Below, in pieces: positions 59,897 through 64,000 of a stretch of 64,000 nucleotides of DNA. The notes under the pieces were generated by a model. That model worked only from the letters and a program-made list of their open reading frames with translations, ran no database searches and was not told the origin of the DNA. Position numbers and translations under genes: made by a program. This DNA comes from Bacillus_AB infantis_C (GTDB lineage Bacteria; Bacillota; Bacilli; Bacillales; Cytobacillaceae), in NCBI RefSeq assembly GCF_050107595.1, contig NZ_JBNILH010000001.1, positions 496,001 to 560,000 on the forward strand, given 5' to 3'. Position 1 is the stretch's first letter. Each line of letters starts with the position of its first letter.

Positions 59897-59928
59897 CGCT
59901 GCAGTTTAATCAAGCTGCAGCGTTTTTT
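59897..59928 (+). terminator. Terminator after bkdB
   Basis: CGCTGCAG pairs with CTGCAGCG around TTTAATCAAG, followed by six T. It closes the bkd operon. Confidence 0.9.
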
Positions 59929-59968
59929 AGCTTTATTTGAAAAGGGAGATCGTCCTTTTGTCCTTCAT

Positions 59969-59997
59969 TGCCAGTTGAGCTCTTGTATACTACAATA
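59969..59997 (+). promoter_or_regulatory. Sigma-A promoter of mutAB
   Basis: TTGCCA (59969-59974), 17 bp, TACAAT (59992-59997). Transcription would start near 60004, leaving a 70-base leader before mutA that contains a strong ribosome site and a hairpin. Confidence 0.65.
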
Positions 59998-60075
59998 ATA
60001 TTAGAAAAATAATTTAGAATATTGATGAATTTCAGTTCCTGGGAGGAGGGAAGCTGCTGTCACAAGCAGCGTTCT

Positions 60076-61935
60076 ATGAGTTATCAAGAGATGGAGAAAA
60101 TATCATTTCCCGAAAAAACGATGGAAGATTGGAAGCGGGCAGCAGAATCCGCTTTAAAAGGAAGGGCGGCAGAATCATTAGACCGGCTTACATATGAAAA
60201 CATAAAATTGAAACCGCTTTATTCAGCAGAAACTTCGGCACTGGCTCCAATATCGCAATATCCGGGTCAGGAGGATTACCGCCGGGGCATCCACCCGCTG
60301 GGCTACAGCAAAAATGACTGGAAAATTGCCCAGAGGATTTCTGGAGAAACTGCAGAAGAACTGAAGCATGAGTTAAAGCGGGCGCTGGAGAAAGGCCAAA
60401 ATGCTATTGTTCTTCCTGTTGAGAAGCATTTCCTTGAAAGATTCCCGGAAATACTGGATGGAGCTCACAAGGAATTTCCTTTTGCCATTAATGCTGCAGG
60501 GAGTCAATCCAGCATGCTTGCTGTTCTGGAAAACCTGCCGCACTCTAAGGACATACACGGTTACATAGGAAAGGACCCGCTGGCTGAAGCGGCATCCAAT
60601 GGTCTTCCTGCAGGCCAGGCTGTAGAAGGGCTTTATGATGATTGGGCGGTTATGTTGGAGAAAGCGGCTGCTGAAATGCCGAAGCTCAAGACGATTATCG
60701 CCGATGCTGTCCCTTATCATAACGGGGGAGCCCATGCTGCGCTGGAAGTCGCAGCTGCAGCCGCTGCAGCGACAGAACATGTGAGCAGACTTCTGGACCG
60801 CCATCTTTCCCTTGAGGATATACTTTCAAAATTGGTCTTCAGCTTTGCATCAGGAGGAAACTTTTTTATGGAAATTGCCAAGCTGCGGGCCGCCAGAATT
60901 ATATGGGGGAAAATCGCAGCAGCCTTTGGAGCTCCAAAAGAACTGCAAAAGATGGTCATTTCGGCAGAAACATCTTATTTTACAAAAACGATGGCAGATC
61001 CTTATGTCAATCTGCTTCGGTCAGCAAATGAAGCGTTTGCCGCGGTGATTGGAGGAGTCCAATACCTGCAGGTAAGAGCATTCGATGAAGTTTTGGGAGA
61101 TTCAGGATCTTTTTCACAGCGGCTTGCCCGCAATATACAGCTGCTTCTCAGAGAAGAGGCGCATCTCCTGAAGGTGGCAGACCCTTCAGGGGGTTCCTGG
61201 TATATTGAAAGCCTTACAAATGAACTGGCGGAAGAAGCGTGGAATATCTTCCTTAAAATTGAATCGTTCGGCGGTATGGCTGATGCCCTGGAGCAAGGAT
61301 GGATCCAGGAACAGACAGGAGAGGTCCTGGAGAAAAAGAAGTATGATGCCGAGACGAGGAAGAAAAGTATAATTGGCACAAATGTATATGCCAATCTTGA
61401 GGATAAGCTGCCTGAGAGGGGTAGCCAGTCTAAAAAGGAAGATTCCCTCAGCTGGATAATCAGGCCGCTTCACCAGGAGAGGCTGTCAGTGACATTTGAA
61501 ACCCTCAGGACAAAGGCCCAGGAATTGGGGCGCGGCGGCGCGCATATGCAGGCAGGGCTGATTTCGCTCGGGGAATTAAAGGAGCATAAAATAAGGTCCG
61601 ACTTTGCTTCCGGCTTTTTCGCTGCCGGGGGAATCGCTGCCGTACACAGCCCGGGTGTCCATGGCTTTTCTGATGCAGAAGAGCTTCTGGAAAGGGGATA
61701 TGCCTGCTACTGCATTTGCGGCACCAATCAGCAGTATGAAGCGGCTGGAAAACAGCTGCTAAAAGAATTAAAGGAGAAGTATCCGGATTCGGTTGTTTAT
61801 CTTGCGGGGCTTCCCGATTCACCGGCGGATGAATGGAGAGAGCTTGGCATTCATGACTTTATTACCGCCAAAAGCAATGTCTGTTCAATTCTTGTAAAGC
61901 TACTAGAAGAAACAGAGGTGAAAATGAATGGCTAA
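60076..61935 (+). CDS. mutA: Methylmalonyl-CoA mutase small (beta) subunit
   Basis: MutA is the non-catalytic partner of MutB in the heterodimeric mutase interconverting (R)-methylmalonyl-CoA and succinyl-CoA. It is 619 aa from ATG 60076, with the degenerate mutase barrel (GIHPLGYSKNDWKIAQRI, FSFASGGNFFMEIAKLRAARIIW, RLARNIQLLLREEAHL) and a C-terminal cobalamin-type domain lacking the DxHxxG histidine motif. The start is uncertain. GGGAGGAGGG (60041-60050) is 25 bases from ATG 60076, with a GCTGCT/AGCAGC hairpin between them. ATG 60091 and the unsupported ATG 60025 are alternatives. It overlaps mutB by 8 bp. Confidence 0.9.
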   Translation: MSYQEMEKISFPEKTMEDWKRAAESALKGRAAESLDRLTYENIKLKPLYSAETSALAPISQYPGQEDYRRGIHPLGYSKNDWKIAQRISGETAEELKHELKRALEKGQNAIVLPVEKHFLERFPEILDGAHKEFPFAINAAGSQSSMLAVLENLPHSKDIHGYIGKDPLAEAASNGLPAGQAVEGLYDDWAVMLEKAAAEMPKLKTIIADAVPYHNGGAHAALEVAAAAAAATEHVSRLLDRHLSLEDILSKLVFSFASGGNFFMEIAKLRAARIIWGKIAAAFGAPKELQKMVISAETSYFTKTMADPYVNLLRSANEAFAAVIGGVQYLQVRAFDEVLGDSGSFSQRLARNIQLLLREEAHLLKVADPSGGSWYIESLTNELAEEAWNIFLKIESFGGMADALEQGWIQEQTGEVLEKKKYDAETRKKSIIGTNVYANLEDKLPERGSQSKKEDSLSWIIRPLHQERLSVTFETLRTKAQELGRGGAHMQAGLISLGELKEHKIRSDFASGFFAAGGIAAVHSPGVHGFSDAEELLERGYACYCICGTNQQYEAAGKQLLKELKEKYPDSVVYLAGLPDSPADEWRELGIHDFITAKSNVCSILVKLLEETEVKMNG

Positions 61936-64000
61936 AAAACCTGATTTCAAGAGCATCAGTTTGTTCGGCGCAAGCCAGAAAGAACCGGAAAATGACTGGA
62001 GGCAGGAGGCAGACAGGCTGGCTGAAGGAGATGCCGGCAGCCTGCGGTTCGAGACCAATGAACATATTGCGATCAAACCGCTGTATACAGAATCAGATAT
62101 TAAAGGATTGGACCATCTGGATGATAAGCCCGGCCTTCCTCCTTATACCAGGGGCCCTTATGCGACCATGTATGTCAACAGGCCATGGACGGTCCGCCAG
62201 TATGCAGGCTTTTCAACGGCAGAAGAAAGCAATCAGTTTTACCGCAGAAACCTGGCAATGGGCCAAAAAGGATTATCGGTTGCCTTTGATCTGGCTACAC
62301 ACCGAGGCTATGATTCTGACCATCCGCGCGTGGTAGGGGATGTTGGAAAAGCGGGGGTGGCCATTGATTCGATCATCGACATGAAGACCCTGTTTGACGG
62401 GATTCCGCTTGACCAGATGTCTGTGTCGATGACAATGAACGGCGCTGTCCTGCCTGTCATGGCATTCTTCATCGTGACGGCCGAGGAACAGGGGGTAAGC
62501 CAGGAAAAGCTGTCAGGAACAATCCAGAACGATATTCTAAAGGAATATATGGTCCGCAATACATATATCTATCCGCCGGAAATGTCAATGAAGATCATTG
62601 CCGACATTTTTGAATACACATCACAATATATGCCAAAGTTCAATTCTATCAGTATTTCAGGCTACCATATGCAGGAGGCGGGGGCGCCTGCAGACATCGA
62701 ACTTGCCTATACGCTGGCAGACGGGCTTGAATATGTCAGGACCGGTCTGAAGGCCGGAATTGACATTGACTCTTTTGCCCCTCGCCTTTCCTTCTTTTGG
62801 GCAATTGGGATGAACTATTTTATGGAAGTGGCCAAAATGCGGGCGGCAAGGTATATCTGGGCTAAAATGATGAAATCCTTCGATCCGGAAAATCCGAAAT
62901 CGATGGCTTTGCGGACCCATTCCCAAACATCGGGGTGGAGCCTTACAGAGCAGGATCCATTCAACAACGTAACAAGGACGCTGATAGAAGCACATGCAGC
63001 TGCAATGGGTCATACCCAGTCACTGCATACGAATGCTTTGGATGAGGCCATTGCCCTTCCGACTGATTTTTCCGCAAGGATTGCCCGCAATACCCAGCTT
63101 TACCTGCAGGAAGAGACAGGCATCACAGATGTGATCGACCCATGGGGAGGATCCTACTATGTAGAATCTTTGACCAACGAGCTGATTCAAAAGGCATGGC
63201 AGCATATTGAAGAAATTGAGAGCCTTGGAGGAATGGCCAAAGCGATTGAAACCGGTCTTCCGAAAATGAGGATTGAAGAAGCGGCTGCCAGGAGGCAGGC
63301 CCAGATTGACAGCAGGAAAGAAACAATCGTCGGAGTGAATAAATACAGGCTTGAAAAAGAAGATCCGATTGACATACTGGATATTGATAATACAGCAGTA
63401 AGGCTTAAGCAATTAGATAAGCTTGAAAAACTGAAGAACAACAGGGACAGTGAAAAAGCTGCCGCGGCGCTTGAAGCCCTTGCTAAAGCTGCTGAAACAG
63501 GAGATGGGAACCTTTTGGATTTTGCGGTGAAGGCTGCCAGGGCCAGAGCGACTCTCGGGGAGATCTCTTTTGCAATCGAAAAGTCAGCGAGGCGCCATAA
63601 AGCAGTCATTCGTTCCATCAGCGGCGTGTATAGTTCAGCTTTTACCAATGAAGAAGAAATTGCCGAGGTGAAGAGCCTTACGGACGGGTTTCTTGAAAAT
63701 GAAGGAAGGCGCCCGAGGATCCTTATTGCCAAGATGGGCCAGGACGGTCATGACAGGGGAGCGAAGGTAATTGCCACAGCATTTGCTGACCTGGGCTTTG
63801 ATGTGGACATCGGACCGCTTTTCCAGACCCCGGCCGAAACAGCTCTTCAGGCAGTGGAGAATGATGTTCATGTGATAGGCATGAGCTCACTTGCTGCCGG
63901 CCATAAAACACTTCTTCCACAGCTGGTTGAAGAGCTTAAAAAGCTGGGCAGGGAGGATATACTCGTCATAATCGGGGGAGTGATACCAGCTCAGGATTAT
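61928..64000 (+). CDS. mutB: Methylmalonyl-CoA mutase large (alpha) subunit, 3' end beyond the window
   Basis: MutB is the adenosylcobalamin-binding catalytic subunit. 691 codons are present, and the end lies past position 64000, with about 20-50 residues missing by family length. The TIM barrel shows RGPYATMY, GYDSDHPRVVGDVGKAGVAID, SGYHMQEAGAPADIELAYTLADG (in parts) and RTHSQTSGWSL. The B12 domain has GQDGHDRGAKV with the cobalt-ligating histidine near 608, and GMSSLAAGH. ATG 61928 follows GAGGTGA. Downstream of bkd, it can use propionyl-CoA from isoleucine and valine after carboxylation and epimerisation. Confidence 0.97.
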   Translation, partial: MAKKPDFKSISLFGASQKEPENDWRQEADRLAEGDAGSLRFETNEHIAIKPLYTESDIKGLDHLDDKPGLPPYTRGPYATMYVNRPWTVRQYAGFSTAEESNQFYRRNLAMGQKGLSVAFDLATHRGYDSDHPRVVGDVGKAGVAIDSIIDMKTLFDGIPLDQMSVSMTMNGAVLPVMAFFIVTAEEQGVSQEKLSGTIQNDILKEYMVRNTYIYPPEMSMKIIADIFEYTSQYMPKFNSISISGYHMQEAGAPADIELAYTLADGLEYVRTGLKAGIDIDSFAPRLSFFWAIGMNYFMEVAKMRAARYIWAKMMKSFDPENPKSMALRTHSQTSGWSLTEQDPFNNVTRTLIEAHAAAMGHTQSLHTNALDEAIALPTDFSARIARNTQLYLQEETGITDVIDPWGGSYYVESLTNELIQKAWQHIEEIESLGGMAKAIETGLPKMRIEEAAARRQAQIDSRKETIVGVNKYRLEKEDPIDILDIDNTAVRLKQLDKLEKLKNNRDSEKAAAALEALAKAAETGDGNLLDFAVKAARARATLGEISFAIEKSARRHKAVIRSISGVYSSAFTNEEEIAEVKSLTDGFLENEGRRPRILIAKMGQDGHDRGAKVIATAFADLGFDVDIGPLFQTPAETALQAVENDVHVIGMSSLAAGHKTLLPQLVEELKKLGREDILVIIGGVIPAQDY

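Noticed and set aside
1..64000. CRISPR arrays, prophage or complete insertion sequences
   Set aside because: No regularly spaced direct repeats, no phage structural genes and no transposase or integrase reading frames were seen.

Overview
This is a chromosomal segment of an endospore-forming member of the Bacillaceae. The evidence is a complete spoIIIA operon, spoIVB, spo0A and splB, competence and glycine-cleavage operons, and a gene order that largely follows the known Bacillus subtilis comG - yqh - spoIIIA - acc - nusB - dxs - recN - spo0A - bkd backbone. MutAB and the B12-dependent ribonucleotide reductase NrdJ resemble Cytobacillus/Mesobacillus-type genomes more than B. subtilis, but the species cannot be named from this sequence alone. 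The segment reads as core chromosome. I see no prophage, intact IS element, CRISPR array or obviously broken gene.

Layout. 1-5.1 kb: tRNA-Gln (minus strand), the comG DNA-uptake pseudopilus operon, aroK and yqzE. 5.2-7.7 kb: yqhG and the SNF2-type ATPase yqhH on the minus strand. 7.9-12.2 kb: tandem glycine riboswitch and gcvT-gcvPA-gcvPB. 12.3-23.5 kb: yqhL, lipM, nrdJ (behind NrdR boxes), splB, yqhO, yqhP, yqhQ, then yqhR-aroQ-papA-efp. 23.6-25.6 kb: a structured RNA that looks like 6S RNA, a SIMPL-domain gene and a UDG-fold-like gene. 25.7-31 kb: spoIIIAA-AH. 31.3-32.8 kb: an MCP-type receptor. 33-35.3 kb: accB-accC-yqhY. 35.5-46.4 kb: nusB, xseA-xseB-ispA, dxs, tlyA, ahrC, recN, spoIVB, spo0A (folD is missing). 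46.8-48.9 kb: a FapA-type gene, yycC, yqzF. 49-59.9 kb: bkdR and the sigma-54 dependent branched-chain keto-acid operon ptb-bcd-buk-lpd-bkdAA-bkdAB-bkdB. 60-64 kb: mutA and mutB (cut by the window end).

The genes connect functionally. LipM supplies octanoyl/lipoyl groups needed by the glycine-cleavage H protein and by the BkdB E2 subunit. Propionyl-CoA from isoleucine and valine breakdown by Bkd can feed, after carboxylation and epimerisation, into MutAB. MutAB and NrdJ both need adenosylcobalamin. SpoIIIA, SpoIVB and Spo0A are sporulation proteins, and matching sigma-E, sigma-G/F and sigma-H/0A-box promoter sequences can be read upstream of them.

The most interesting unexplained signal is a family of about 120-180 bp structured repeats at four loci (16.86, 30.95, 55.98 and 58.26 kb), all in the same orientation. 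Their hairpin arms change in compensatory fashion while the loops stay constant. Three loci begin exactly at a stop codon, and two lie inside the bkd operon. A second repeat family is a pair of MITE-like palindromes (13.74 and 46.56 kb), one flanked by an 8-bp direct repeat. Other unusual points are an apparent ATT start codon for spoIIIAD, ten apparent TTG starts, and a hairpin between the Shine-Dalgarno sequence and start codon of mutA.
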